A stretch of 64,000 nt of DNA from Anodontia alba (Eukaryota; Mollusca; Bivalvia; Lucinida; Lucinidae). The notes below the pieces were generated by a model that was given only the letters and a program-made list of their open reading frames with translations, made no database searches and was not told the origin of the DNA. Position 1 is the stretch's first letter, and each line of letters begins with the position of its first letter. Below, one piece after another: positions 34,835-47,778 of the stretch. The stretch is taken from the NCBI GenBank assembly GCA_964016985.1, contig OZ024830.1, forward strand, positions 59,752,104 through 59,816,103. The letters run 5' to 3'. The translations under genes and the position numbers were made by a program.

Positions 34835-37800
34835 GCCCAGTGGGGCATGTATACCCCCGACCAGCGCTACTGCCAGTTTTTAAAGAGCACAAAGTATGTA
34901 GCTTTGACTCTGGAGATGGCAGTTGTATGCTGTATGTTATAACATTGAAAAAATTCAATCACACATAATATGAAGCCCTTGACCTCAAAGATCAGGCACA
35001 GGTGCAGGGATTGAGCTAAATAAAACTTTAGCCCTATAACTATCACCATATACTAGTGAAATCAATCAGTCTATTATAAGCAAAACTGACATTTGTATGA
35101 AAAGTCTGTGACCTTGACTTAAAAGCCATGCCCCAGCCTGGGGATGGTGCCGAGAAAAACTTTAGACGTATATATACCATCAAGCTTAATATTAATGAAA
35201 CCAACAAAAGGGTCTTCATAAAATAGCTATATAAATTTTAAGGTCACCTGTCTACTCAATGCCCTCTACATATCGGTAAAGTATCACAAAAATATCTTAA
35301 AGAATTTTTAGTTATTGCCGGCACAAGATTTAAATAACCAAGGGAGAAAACTGCAGAATGGAGTCAGAAAGTCATTCTTGAATGTGATATGCCTACACAA
35401 TGTCCTATACATACTGGTGAAGTATCATGAAAATATCTTTAGCATGTTTTAAAGTTATGGTTCACACAAAATTTTTACAATTCTGGAGACAAGGGGAGGT
35501 AACTCATGGACCAAGTCAGAGTTGTCTTTCTTGTACCTGACACCCTACCAAATGCCCTCTACAACCTGACAGTTTCCTGAAAATAGCTCAAAGGGTAGTT
35601 AGGAGTTATGGGGTGCGCAATAATACGTTTATGGACAGACAGATGGATGGATGGACAAATGGATGAATTCCATGCTGATAGCTATATCCCCTAAACCTCT
35701 CAGTAGGAGGATAACGAAATTCAACGAAAGGTCTTGATGGTAAAGCTATATAAACTAAGATGCAATTTTTTTTACTTTTATATGAAATTTCTAAGTCTGT
35801 GACCTTGACCTCAAGGTCATACCCCGGGATGGGGATGATTCTGAGTAAAACTCTAGACCTATATCTACCAACATGTCAAATATAAATGAAATTCCTCAAA
35901 GGGTCTTGATGGTATAGCTATATAAACTTAAACACAAAAAACTTTGACTTTTTTATGAAAATTCTAAGTCTGTGACCTTGACCCCAAGGTCACCCCCGGG
36001 GTGAAGATGGTGCTTATAAAAACTTTAGACCTATATCTACCACCATGCCAAATATGAATGATATCCATCAAAGGGTCTTCAAAATATGAGGTCTTATAAA
36101 CTTTAACGCAAAAATTTTGACCCAAAGACAAAAAGTATGAACAAATAATGCTTCAAAGGAAAGACGGACAGACGAACAGATTTCTTGCTGACAGCTATAT
36201 CCGCTCAATCTTTCAGTTAGGGGATAATGAAATTTAATAAAAGAATGATATGGCTATATAAACTTAAACGCAAAATTTTTTACTTTTATATGAAAATTCT
36301 AAGTTCGTGACCTCGGTCACACCTATGTGGGGATCATGCGGAGTAAGACGCTAAGCCGATATATACCAACATTTCAAATATAAATGAAATTCCTAAAGGG
36401 TCTTGATGATATAGCTATATAAACTTAAACACAAAAAACTTTGACTTTTTTATGAAAATTCTAAGTCCGGTCCTCACCCCTGGGGTGGGGATGGTGCTGA
36501 TAAAAACTCAAGACCTATATCTACCATCATGCCAAATATGAATGAAATCCATCAAAGGGTCTGCAAAATATGAGGTCTTATAAACTTTAACGCAAAAACT
36601 TTGACCCGAAGACAAAAATAAAGTATGAACGAATAATACTTCAACGGACTGACAGACAGACAAACAGATTTCTTGCTGATAGCTACATCAGCTCAACCTT
36701 TCAGTTAGGGGATAATGAAATTAAATAAAAGGTCTTGATGATATGGCTATACTATATAAACTTAAACGCAAAATTTTTTACTTTTATAAGAAAATTCAAA
36801 GTTTGTGACCTTGACCTCGGTCCCATCCAGGGTGGGATCATGCCGAGTAAGACGCTAGGCCGATATCTACCAACATGTCAAATATAAATGGAATTCCTCG
36901 AGGGTCTTGATGATATAGCTATATAAACATAAACACAAAAACTTCGACTTTTTTATGAAAATTCTAAGCCCGTGACCTTGACCCCAAGGTCACCCCCGGG
37001 ATGGGGATGGTGCTGATAAAAGCTGAAAACCTATATCTACCATCATGCCAAATATGAAGGAAATCCATCAAAGGGTCTTCAAAATATGAGGTCTTATAAC
37101 TTTAACGCAAAAACTTTGACCCTAAGACAAAAATAAAGTATGAACGAATAATACTTCAACGGACTGCCGGACAGACGAACAGATTCCTTGCTGATAGCTA
37201 TATCAGCTCAACCTTTCAGTTAGGGGATAATGAAATTTAATAAAACGTCTTGATGATATGGCTATACTATATAAACTGAAACGCAATTTTTTTTACTTTT
37301 ATAAGAAATTCTAAGTTTGTGACCTTGACCTCGGTCCCAACCAGGGTGGGGATCATGCCGAGTAAGATGCTAGGACGATATCTACCAACATGTCAAATAT
37401 AAATGAAATTCCTCAAGGGTCTTGATGATATAGCTATATAAACAAACACAAAAAACTTGACTTTTTTTACGAAAATTCTAAGTCCCCAAGTCACCCCCAG
37501 GGTGGGGATGGTGCTGATAAAAACTTTAGACCTATATCTACAATCATGCCATATATGAACGAAATCCATCAAATGGTCTTCAAAATATGAGGTCTTATAA
37601 ATATTAACACAAAAAACTTTGACCCTGTGATTTTTTTACGAAAATTCTGTGACCTTGACCCCAAGGTCACCAACAGGGTGGGGATGGTGCTGATAAAAAC
37701 TTTAGACCTATATCTACCATCATGCCAAATATGAACAAAATTCATCAAAGGGTCTTCAAAATATGAGGTCTTATAAACTTTAACGCAAAAACTTTGGCCC

Positions 37801-37877
37801 TGTGACTGAAAGACGAACGAACGAACTGAAAAGCGAAAACTATATACCCCCACATACTTCGTATGTCGGGGGTATAA
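34835..37877 (+). mobile_element. G element, Helentron-like with ~500-bp monomers
   Basis: It starts gcccagtggggc. The 11 bp tatacccccga at 34850-34860 is mirrored by tcgggggtata at 37866-37876, which forms the terminal hairpin with tatacccccacatac. Units of about 500 bp recur with ttcttgctgatagctatatc (36182, 36668, 37186 and a variant at 35667) and a gtgaccttgaccccaaggtc segment. The flanks are a 145 bp-type monomer cut at gttcaaaa/cagattttcaag, so the insertion into E4 is clear. No ORF. Confidence 0.82.
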
Positions 37878-38020
37878 ACAGATTTTCAAGATGGATGCCA
37901 TGGCCGCAATTTGGGATTTCCCTATTGCAATGATTTGAGCTATTTTTTTATCTAAAAGTCACCCCGATGCTTCCTACCAAATTTTGAGTCAATTGGCCTT
38001 TCAGTTCAGAAGCAGAAGGG

Positions 38021-39530
38021 AACAAGAATTCCGTGGAAGGCGTCATTGCACCTGCTGGGGCAAAAATCACAGGATCCACAATCAGAACTTGGTTATTAAA
38101 TAAGTTTATTTCATTCTTAGCAGTGCTTAGTTGGAAAACTGGGTTGAAAAAAATATAGACAAAGTGCCTAGTGAGGCGCATATATTCCAGGCCAGTGCCA
38201 TTCCCTCTAATGGCTATATCTTCAGCACTGACTTTTTGTATTATACAGCCCAATGATAATGGAACGTCGTAAAATGTGGAAAAGTCACTGGAGCTTGAAA
38301 TATAGGTCAAGGTCACGGGTCGAGGTACCTGCTAATTCAGCACATCAAGGAGAAGCACTATGCAAGGTATGGTGGTTGTAGGCCTTATAGTTGAGGAGTT
38401 ATCAAACATCAACATAAAATGTGTCAAATATAGGTGAAGGTCACCGGGTCAAGGTACCTGCCAAGCCAATGCAATGAGGTGAAGCACTATGCAAGGTTTA
38501 GTGGTTGTAGTCTTATATTTGAGGAGATACTGAACATCAACGTAAAATGTGTCAAAGTAACTGGAGTCAAAATATAGGTCAAGGTCACCAGGTCAAGGTA
38601 CCTGCCGAGTCACTACATCGAGAAGAAGCACTATATAGGTTTGGTGGTTGAAGGCCTTACAGCTGAGGACATATGGAAGGGCGAAATAAAAGGTGTAAAA
38701 GTCAATGGAGCGCAAAATATAGGTCAAGGTCACCCAGTCAAGGTACCTGGGGAGTCTGTACATTGAGAAGCACTATGCAAGGTTTGATGGTTGTAAGCCT
38801 TATAGTTGAAGAGATATTGAACATCGACTAGAATGTGTAAAAGGCACTGGAGCGCAAAATAAGGTCAAGGTCACCGGGTCAAGATACCTGCCGAGTCTGT
38901 TCATCTAGGAGAAGCACTATGCAAGGTTTGGTGGCTAGAGGTATTACACTTGAAGAGATCTGGAACGTTGACGTAAATTATGTCAGTCACTGCAGCCAAA
39001 ATATAGGTCAAGGTCACCAGGTCAAGGTATCTGCCAAGTCAGTACATTGAGAAGAAGCACTTTACAAGGTTTGATGGTTGTAGGCCTTACAGTTGAGGAG
39101 ACATCGAACGTCGACGCAAAATGTGTCAAAGTCACTTGAGCGCAAAATATAGGTCAAGGTCATCGGGTCAAGGAGAAGCACTATGCAAGGTTTGGTAGTT
39201 GTATGCCTTATAATTGAGAAGATCTGGATCGTCAACGTAAATTTTGTCAAAGTCAATGGAGCGCAAAATATAGGTCAAGGTCACTGGGGTCAATCTACCT
39301 GCCAAGTCAGGAGGTCAGGGAGATGTGTCATGCAAGGTTTGATGGTTGTTGTAGAATTGTAGTTGATTAGAATACTGATGTAAATGTCGAACTTAGACCT
39401 AACAGAACTGTTAACAGACGGATGGACTAACGGACAGACGAATGGAAAAGCGGGCACCTATGTCACAAAGTCAGGAGGTCAGGGAGATGTTTCATGCAAG
39501 GTTTGATGGTTGTTTAGTCTTGTTGTTGAT
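38021..39530 (+). mobile_element. R1b: 3'-truncated R element
   Basis: The first 250 bp match 372-640 closely, followed by about nine ~150 bp 'aggtcaaggtcacc' units and one cagacgg-type unit. It ends abruptly in the last unit and lacks the R hairpin. It lies inside the E4 145 bp array. There is no SINE at the position where R1 carries copy 1, so that copy is absent from this locus. Confidence 0.8.
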
Positions 39531-41572
39531 CTTGGATTTACCATCAGCACGATTTTAGCTATTTCTTATCTACAAGTCACCCCAATGGTTCCTACCAAGC
39601 TTCGAGTCAACTGGCCTTTCGGTGCAGGAGAAGAAGTGAAAAATAGATTTTCAAGATGGCTGCCATCCTGGATTTCCGATCGGAACGATTTTAGCTATTT
39701 TTGATCTACAAGTCACCCTGATGCTTCCTATTAAGTTTCAAGTCAACTGAATTTTGGAATTAAGAGAAGGGAAAAATAGGTTTTCAAGATGGCCTCCATG
39801 GGGGCCATCCTGGATTTACAATCGGCATGATTTTAGTTATTTTTTATCTACAAGTCATCCCAATGCTTCCTACCAAGTTTCAAGTCAAATGGCCTTTCCG
39901 TTCAGAAGAAGAAGTGAAAAATAGATCTTCAAGATGGCTGCCATGGCAGCAATTGGATTTCCGAATGGCACGATTTCAGCTATTTTTGATCTACAAGTCA
40001 TCCCGATGCTTCCTAGCAAGTTTGGAGTCAACTGGCCTCTCAGTTCAGGAGAAGAAGTAAAAAAATATATTTTCAAGATGGCTGCCATCTTGGATTTCTG
40101 ATTGGCAAGATTTTAGCTATTTTTGATCTATAAGTCACCCCAAAGCTTCCTACCAAGTTTGGAGTCAATTGACTTTTGGGTTTAAGAGTAGAAGCGAAAA
40201 ATAGATTTTCAATATGGCTGCTATGGTGGCCATCTTGGATTTCCAATTGTTATGATTTTAGCTACTTTTGACCTACAAGTCACCCTGATGCTTCCTAGCA
40301 AGTTTGGAGTTAATTGGCCTTTCGGGTCAGGAGAAGAAGCGAAAAATAGATTTTCAAGATGGCTGCCATCTTGGATTTCCAATCGGAACGATTTTAGCTA
40401 TTTTTGATCTACAAGTCACCCCGATGCTTCCTACCAAGTATCGAGTCAGTTGGCCCAAGGGCGAATGAGGAGTAGGCTTTTAAAGCAATTGTTGACGCAA
40501 GACCTACGACGGTCATTGACTATCACAATAGCTCACCATGACCACTTCGTGCTGAAAATGAGGTGAGCTAAAAATTTGAGCAAATTTGGCTCAATGGCTT
40601 CAGAGGAGAAGTTGTCTGAACTTCTCAACAATTTTCCCATACTAATGTTATAGGGCTCATACAAATGCATAGGGAAGCAAACCCGACTTTGCCGTAAAAA
40701 GGTCAAACATCAATGTAAGAAAATTCTTTTAGCAACTTTGGTAGACCTCCCGTCCCCGATGATTCGTGCAAAGATTCAGCCCCAAGGCATCCTTGGTTCT
40801 GGAGAAGAAGATTTTTAAAGGTTAATACCATATATGGGCATGGCGGCCATCTTGGTCAATGGACTGTGACCATTTTTGCAATCTTTCGTTCCCCCCACCC
40901 TAAGGAGGCTCCTTATGAAATCTGAGCAAAATTGGCTCAGTGGCTTCAGAAGATAAGTCGTTTGAAAATGTCAATGGACGGATTGACGAAAAGTGATCCC
41001 AATAGCTCATCCTGAGCTAAAAATAACTAACAATACCATGTAACAAATAACCTCTACTAAAATGATGATGAGTTCAGGTTTAACTATGCATCAACCCATG
41101 AGGGTCATTTGCGTCAAAATGGTGAACTAACATGGTTTTGTAATGAAACAGCTATAAAACCTCTATTAAAAGTTATTCCATTCTATGTATATACAAAACA
41201 TATTGACATGTCTGACCACTTTCAGCAGACCCATTTAAACTGTTGGGTACTGCATTATACAGTTAAACAATGTCACAGTTTTCAAGGACTTTGGGATTTA
41301 AAGTTCTGTTTAATTATCACCATGTATAACCCTGTATATAGTGTTGTGCTTATCACATTCTAAAATTGATTGGAAGGTTCTTACTAGTTATAAACTGCAA
41401 AAATAACTGACAACTGAAATAAACATATTATATACCGGGTATGAACATGGTTAACTCTATCATGAAAATATGCCTATATAGTTTTGACCCCCTTTAAACC
41501 CCACTTTTATAAAGTAAAACTGGAGTTTACAGGGGTAGACATTAATTTTATTTTTGCTCACATAGACTGTGA

Positions 41573-41615
41573 GTACTTGTTAGAACTGCCTTGCTGAGGC
41601 AGTTCTAATGAGTAC
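41573..41615. repeat. Dispersed hairpin, copy 2
   Basis: The arms 41573-41591 (gtacttgttagaactgcct) and 41597-41615 (aggcagttctaatgagtac) pair, with two G-T wobbles rather than mismatches. Pairing extends outward through catag(a/t) segments. Confidence 0.9.
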
Positions 41616-41832
41616 CCACAATCTATGTTTTGAGCAGAAATATGAAAACTACCAGAATTTTTCATCTGAAAGTTTTCATTTTTTGGTGGTAAAACTCTCA
41701 ATATATTTGAATAGGCGTGTTTTCATAATGAATCCTACTATTCCCAAATCTTCTGATCAAAATATAAAATTTGTTTAATACTAAAACCTAAGTTTTTAAT
41801 AAGTCTGAGTAGTTTCTTCAGATACTTCCATG

Positions 41833-41900
41833 TGTTTAATGACAGGTCAACCCTTGCGGGTCATTTTGTGTCATCTCCAACAGAAAGGACCCCGAGACAC
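41833..41900 (-). mobile_element. D-family fragment (copy 3)
   Basis: It shares gtttaatgaca(g/c)gtcaaccctt and gggtcattttgtgtc with the D copies at 60111 and 60620. Only the 3' end of the element is present. Confidence 0.7.
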
Positions 41901-42116
41901 CTATATCAGCCCCAGGGCCAAAATGTGATATAGGTCAAGGGCTGATATGGGGTATGACATGAAAATTGCCATAGCATATTTCTATTTACCATACATTTTT
42001 CTTTCTGACAAGTTTGCCTGTTTGATATCGTATGCAGAGTCAAAGACAAGACTGCCGAGTGCTCCAAATGTGATCTGGGATTTTTGACCGTGCAAAAAAG
42101 CCAGCTGTTCCGAATG

Positions 42117-42365
42117 TTGTTTGTGTTGAGGTTTTACTGCCTAGTCAACCCAATGGGGTCATGTCGAGCGTGGTCAGTTTACCTAACCACATGTTTATGG
42201 GCAGACTTAGTCCTCTAAGCGGTTAACCAGTATTGTGCACATTCTTTCGCCAGAAACTGATAACTGCCCTTCTTGAATTAGCTGAAGGGAGAGAATGATC
42301 GTAGAAAATATTTCATGATCAATCTCCACGAAAGAATGTTGCCGACCTCGGCGGGGGTTGAACCC
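42117..42365 (-). mobile_element. S-SINE copy 8, 5'-truncated in the B box
   Basis: The tail and body are complete, but the copy stops at ggggttgaaccc. The A-box half of the tRNA head is missing. Confidence 0.9.
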
Positions 42366-42491
42366 AAAATGAACATATTTTCTAGTAAATGTATGATAAA
42401 TGATTGTCTTAAAGCATTTGAAAGGGCTACCACACAAAATGGCACCACATAAAATCTGTTTTTTTTGTTTTTTTTTTGTTTTTTTTCATTT

Positions 42492-42597
42492 GAGTTGAGG
42501 TTTTATGGCTCAGTCCATTAGGGTCACACTGAGCCTGTTAGTTTACCTAACCACTTTTCCTGGGCAGGTTTAGTCCTCTAAGTGGTTAACCGTCTTG
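42492..42597 (-). mobile_element. S-SINE copy 9, 3' fragment
   Basis: A diverged tail segment (ttgaggttttatggctcagtc to agtggttaacc). Only about 100 bp remain. Confidence 0.8.
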
Positions 42598-42984
42598 GTC
42601 AAGTGACCTGTACTAAATGTATAAATTTTCTTTTCCCCTCTGCTTGGAGGTATGTATGAAATTTAACTGAAATTGGTCCAGTAGTTTCAGAGGAGACTAG
42701 AAAAGGTTTTTTAGAAAAAAAAAACAAAAACAAAAAAAAAAAACAACAACAAAAAAATAAAACCAAACAAACAAAAAACAAATGTCCCCTCCCCCCCCCT
42801 GCCGAGTCGTCTCGTCTTGTTCACATTTCTACCAAGTATCACCAACATATTCAAAAGGGTAAATCTGTTACAAGATGGACACAAAATCACGTTCAATGAA
42901 AATTGTCAATAAGCAGCGCTGATTCCATACCCCCCCCCCCCCCCCCCCCCAGCAGAAAGCATAAAACCTTTTTTCTATAAAAAT
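42598..42984 (+). repeat. F-array-like unit with homopolymers
   Basis: It matches 29630-29780 (gaaactagaaaaggtttttt, A/C-rich run, ctaccaagtatcac). It includes a C run of about 20 at 42931-42950. Confidence 0.6.
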
Positions 42985-43790
42985 TTATGTTTCAAAGTGC
43001 CCGTGTGACCTTGAAAATAATGTCAAAGTCACCAAACTATAATAAAACAAGATTCCTAAAATTATTAAGCAAGATACACAGGAAAAACAAAAGGGTTATG
43101 AACATTAAAAAATTACAAAGGGGAATAACTATAACAGTATTGATCCCTTTATCCTTCTTTTCCTGTAGCAGCAGCATCTCATGATTATGAACATTTATGC
43201 AAAATGTGTTAAGATTCCTAATAATACTAATCAAGACATGCAGGAAAAAAGACAGAGTGCACACAAGGCTCACTTTTTGAGTATTTATAATGTAGTGACC
43301 TTGAAAATATGGTCAAGTTCACCAAAATCTAATACTTTTTTCAACCATCCTGATGATGTTAATTTGGTCAAATTCCAAACATTGGTTACGAGATAGTCTG
43401 TTAAAATGTGAACAGACTTTTACAAAAGGGCAATAACACCAAGAGAATGTGCCCCTAGCACTTACTTTCTCTTATGTAGATACACCTTACTGATACCAAT
43501 GTGTCACACAAATTTTTTTCAACAAAAATTTGAGTTTCAAAGTGTCAGTGTGACCTTAGAAATGAGGTCCAGGTCACCAAAATCTAATCACTTCCTTCCC
43601 CTCATTCCAATGAAGTAGTTGTGCTAGTTTGAACATTCCATCTAATGATTCATGAGAAAGGGGGAACACAATGGTGATTTTTAGAGTATGATGTAGTGAC
43701 CTTGAACATGAGGTCAATGTCACAAAAATCTAATCATTTCTTTCTCATGTCCTAACCGTAACAGTGATAATGCATTGACTTCGTGGTTGC
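42985..43790 (+). repeat. ~290-bp bipartite monomer array
   Basis: Units consist of an 'aaatttgagtttcaaagtg' half and a 'tttacaatgtagtgaccttg' half, both with gaggtcaaggtcac-like wording. The same array fills most of E5 (48290-51200). The stretch near 43205-43225 (aagattcctaata) is the empty site for the pogo-like element at 49451. Confidence 0.75.
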
Positions 43791-44262
43791 TCTGTACATC
43801 GAATACCCTTTGGAATATTTTGATGATACTTGGTAGTAATGTAGAATAGGACGAGACAAAAATACTGCAAAGGATATTTGACTTACAAGAGTGGACACGA
43901 AATCAATGGACAATCACTGTCAATTTGTCAAATATAACAAAGGGAGATAATGCCAAAAGTAAGAAAGGCAGAGTTGTCATTCTTGTATGTGACACGTTCT
44001 TCATTTCTACCAAGTACCATCAAAATATTCTGACGCGTACTGGAGTTAAAGAGTGGACATGAAATCTTTAAATGTTTTTCAAATAAAACAAAGGGTGATT
44101 AACTCCAACAGTAAGAAAGCCAGAGTTGTCACTTTTGTATGCAACAATTCATCTCATTCTGATCTACATTTCTACCAAGTATCATCAAAATATTGCAACG
44201 GGTATTCAAGTTACAGAGCGGACAAGAAGTTCTATATTGACGCCAATGGGATCTGTCCCAAA
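43791..44262 (+). repeat. ~170-bp F4-type monomers
   Basis: Two to three units of the F4 array (aacaaagggagataatgcc, gcagagttgtcattcttgta), followed by an abrupt change near 44262. Confidence 0.7.
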
Positions 44263-45467
44263 ATCAATACATGCTCCCCAACACCTCCCCCCGCCCACCC
44301 TCCCTGAGTATGTTGATGACTACAGGCTACCATCCTATAAGCTCTACTGGAGTCCTTGGCTCAGGGGAGCTAAAACGCCATCTTATCCGGAGCTGTTCTT
44401 TCATCTATTCATCAACTTATGTACCTTATAACATACAAATCAACATTAGATGACTTCTGACCTTATCATACATACAAATCAGAATCAGATGAGTTCTACT
44501 GTTTTATAACCATAATTTCACTAATACAAAATGAACACAACTGGTGTTTAAAATGAAATGAGCTGTTTTTGATGACTATGTCTAAAGGCACTTTAATATC
44601 ATGGAAATGTTAACTTGCCATGGATCCAAGTTAATAGAAATATTTTATGAACACATGAATTCCAGTTTTTTCAGCATCTCTTCCTTCACACACACACAAA
44701 CACCATCTCAAGGCATTTCATCTGCTTTTAAAACGAATGTCTTGCATCCGGTTTTGAGTGCATGGTTCAACAATTTTCTGAACATATACTTTGCAATTAC
44801 TTAACATTTACCATTTTCTGAGGCAATCCAGCAGATAATAAACTGATGACATTTTTCTTGCTTTTCCTAGAAAACAGGTTTTGGCATTTCATACAAACTG
44901 TTCCCTCTGGAGGCAATTTGCATGGAACATCAAAGCCTATTTTTTTGAGAAAAATTAGAAAAATTTCAAAGTTACGCCTAATAAAAAATTTTCCAAAAAC
45001 TTGTTGGTATTGGTGGATCCTGGACACCTTACTTCACATATGATGGTCACCTGGTAATGTTAGAAAGAGATCTAAAACACCAAATCACCATATATTGGTG
45101 AGGTACATTAATGTACCTCACCAATATACGGCGACTTGGCTTTTTAACATCATTCCCTATAGAGAAGATATTCTGTGCAATGAAATGCTTGGTTAAAGAG
45201 GTGAAAACAAACGAGTCTTTTACTCCAGGTACAGTAATATGCCGTCCTTTTCCTTCTCCAGTGTGTCAATATTTGTTCAGCACTTGGTAGCTTTTCTCTT
45301 CTGGAAACAGGATGCCCATCATGGACATTTGGTAAATGAAGTTCATTACTCCCAAGCCCAAACATCCTTTTTTTTCAGCAACTACATTTATTATACATAG
45401 CTCTAGACAAGAGTTTCTCAATAAATGTTTTTTTTTTCTATTTTCCACAGAAAAAAAACAACAAAAA
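44263..45467. other. Repeat-poor stretch
   Basis: It contains a cacacacaca tract near 44690 and the palindrome at 45079-45140. Overlapping short frames on both strands at 44797-45043 cancel each other as evidence. On the minus strand, aataaa occurs at about 45386-45391, a possible Piwi polyadenylation signal if its 3'UTR runs through E6. Confidence 0.35.
45079..45140. repeat. 38-bp perfect palindrome in a 62-bp imperfect one
   Basis: 45091-45109 (tatattggtgaggtacatt) and 45110-45128 are exact reverse complements with no loop. The outer 12 bp on each side match except at four positions, each with A on the left where the right arm predicts G. Two of these are CpG sites on the right arm. Confidence 0.93.
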
Positions 45468-47778
45468 ACAAGAGGGCCATAATGGCCCTGTAACGCTCAC
45501 CTGAGCAACATAGCACTTTGAGAGCCTGATCTAGAACTGATCAAGGCAAACATTCTGATCAAAGTTCAAAATGATTATATTAACAAGTAAGACAATGTAG
45601 CATGTCTAATGGACTGTGAAATAAAGGTCAAGGTCAAATATGGATGACTGCATTCAAGAGGCCATGCCAAGATGTATGCATGTACTAAATATCACTGGCT
45701 GTAGGAACAATAGTTACCGAGAAACTGACCTAAACACAAACACTTCACAAGTACCAAATATCACTCTGTAGGACCAATAATTACTGAGAAACTGACCTAA
45801 ATGGAAAAACTTAAGAGAGTCACTGGACAGAAAACTATACATCACCTTGAAATCATCAAGACAAACATTTTGAGCAAGATTCATGATGATCACTACAAAA
45901 ATGTGACCTCTAGAACAAGAAGGTTTTCCTTTGATTTGGTCAGGTGAACTAGTTTTTGATATCAAGTGACCCAGTTTTAAACTAGACCTAGAAATCATCA
46001 AGACAAACATTTTGAGCAATATTTATGATGATTATTTCAAAAATGTGACCTCTGGAGTGTTAACAGTTTTCTGCTGATTTGGCCAGGTCACCTAGTTTTT
46101 GACCCCATGTGACCCAGTTTCAAACTTGACCTAGTAATCGTCAAGACAAACATTTTGAGCAAGATTCATGATGATTGCTTAAAAAATGTGACCGCTAGAG
46201 TGTTAACAAGGTTTTCTGCTGATTTGGCCAGGTGACCTAGTTTTTGACCCCAAGTGACCCAGTTTCAAACTTGACCTAGAAATCATCAAGACAAACATGT
46301 TGAGCAAGATTCATGATGATTGCTTGAAAAATGTGACCACACGTGTTAACAAGGTTTCCTCTGATCTGGCCAGGTGACCTAGTTTTTGACCACAGGTGAC
46401 CCAATTTCGAACTTGACCTAAAACTCATCAAGACAAACATTTTGAGCAAGATTCATGATGATTGCTTGAAAAATGTGACCGCTAAAGTGATAAGATTTTA
46501 CTCTGATTTGGCCAGGTGACCTAGTTTTTGACCCCAGGGGTTCCAGTTTCGAACTTGACCTAGAAATCATCAAGACAAACATTTTGAGCCAGATTCATGA
46601 TGATTGCTTAAAAAATGTGACCGCTAGAGTGTTAACAAAGTTTTCTGCTGATTTGGCCCGGTGACCTAGTTTTTGACTCCAGGTGACCCAATTTCGAACT
46701 TGACCTAAAACTCATCAAGACAAACATTTTGAGCAAGGTTCATGATGATTGCTTGAAAAATGTGACCGCTAGAGTGATAAGATTTTACTCTGATTTGGCC
46801 AGGTGACCTAGTTTTTGACCTCAGGGGTTCCAGTTTCGAACTTGACCTAGAAATCATCAAGACAAACATTTTGAGCCAGATTCATGATGACTGCTTCAAA
46901 AATGTGACCGCTAGAGTGTTAACAAGGTTTTCTGCTGATTAGGCCAGGTGACCTAGTTTTTGACCCCACGTGACCTAGTTTCAAACATATTATAAAAACT
47001 CATCAAGACAAACATTTTGAGCAAGATTCATAATAATTGCTTCAAAAATGTGACCGCTAGAGTGTTAACAAGGTTTTCTGCTGATCTGGCCTGGTGACCT
47101 AGTTTTTGACACCACGTGACCCAGTTTCAACCTAAAAATCACCAAGACAAACATTTTGAGCAAGATTCATGATGACTGCTTGAAAAATGTGACCACTAGA
47201 GTGTTAACAAGCTTTTCTGCTGATTTGGCCAGGTCACCTAGTTTTTGACTCCAAGTGACCCAGTTTCTAACTTGGCCTAGAAATCGTCAAGACAAACATT
47301 TTGAGCAAGATTCATGATGACTGCTTCAAAAATGTGACCGCTAGAGTGTTAAAGTTTTCTGCTGATTTGGCCCGGTGACCTAGTTTTTGATCCCAAGTGA
47401 CCCAGTTTCGAACTTGACCTAGAAATCATCAAGACAAACATATTGAGCAAGATTCATGATGACTGCTTCAAAAATGTGACCGCTAGAGTGTTAACAAGGT
47501 TTTCTGCTGATCTGGCCCGTTGACCTAGTTTTTTGATCCCAAGTGACCCAGTTTCGAACTTGACCTAGAAATCATCAAGACAAACATACTGAGCAAGATT
47601 CATGATGATTGCTTGAAAAATGTGACCGCTAGAGTGTTAACAAGGTTTTCTGCTGATCTGGCCCGGTGACCTAGTTTTTGACCCCAAGTGACCCAGTTTC
47701 GAACTTTCGAACGACAGACGACGATGGACATAGGGAGATGACAATAGCTCACCCTGAGCTTTTGCTCAGGTGAGCTAA
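45468..47778 (+). mobile_element. E6: Helentron-like element just downstream of Piwi
   Basis: It starts acaagagggccataatggcc. The 12 bp gctcacctgagc at 45495-45506 is mirrored exactly by gctcaggtgagc at 47764-47775. The 3' hairpin (gctcaccctgagc, loop tttt, then its complement) is the best preserved in the window. About thirteen ~144 bp monomers lie between (atcaagacaaacattttgag, aaaaatgtgaccgctagag, ggtgacctagtttttgac). It ends 200 bp from the Piwi stop codon. Confidence 0.88.

Larger units (their letters stand above)
34411..41021 (+). mobile_element. E4: large composite E element with two nested insertions
   Basis: It starts aacaagaggcccacgggcc and carries the head to 34834. It is then interrupted by the G element (34835-37877), resumes the 145 bp array, is interrupted again by R1b (38021-39530), and continues the 145 bp array to 40445. 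A first tail at 40525-40571 (ccatgaccacttcgtgct...gaggtgagctaa) is followed by one to two 335 bp units and a shortened second tail (cctgagctaa, 41011-41020). The order head, 145 array, tail, 335 array, tail is the same as in E1. Confidence 0.78.
41022..42116. other. Repeat-poor stretch with a hairpin and a D fragment
   Basis: A plus-strand frame of 84 codons (41109-41363) is unrecognised. The hairpin copy 2 (41573-41615) and a D-family fragment (41833-41900) are listed separately. Confidence 0.35.

Noticed and set aside
45468..47778. CRISPR-like regular array
   Set aside because: Whole ~144 bp units repeat with no short constant repeat plus unique spacers, and the context is eukaryotic.
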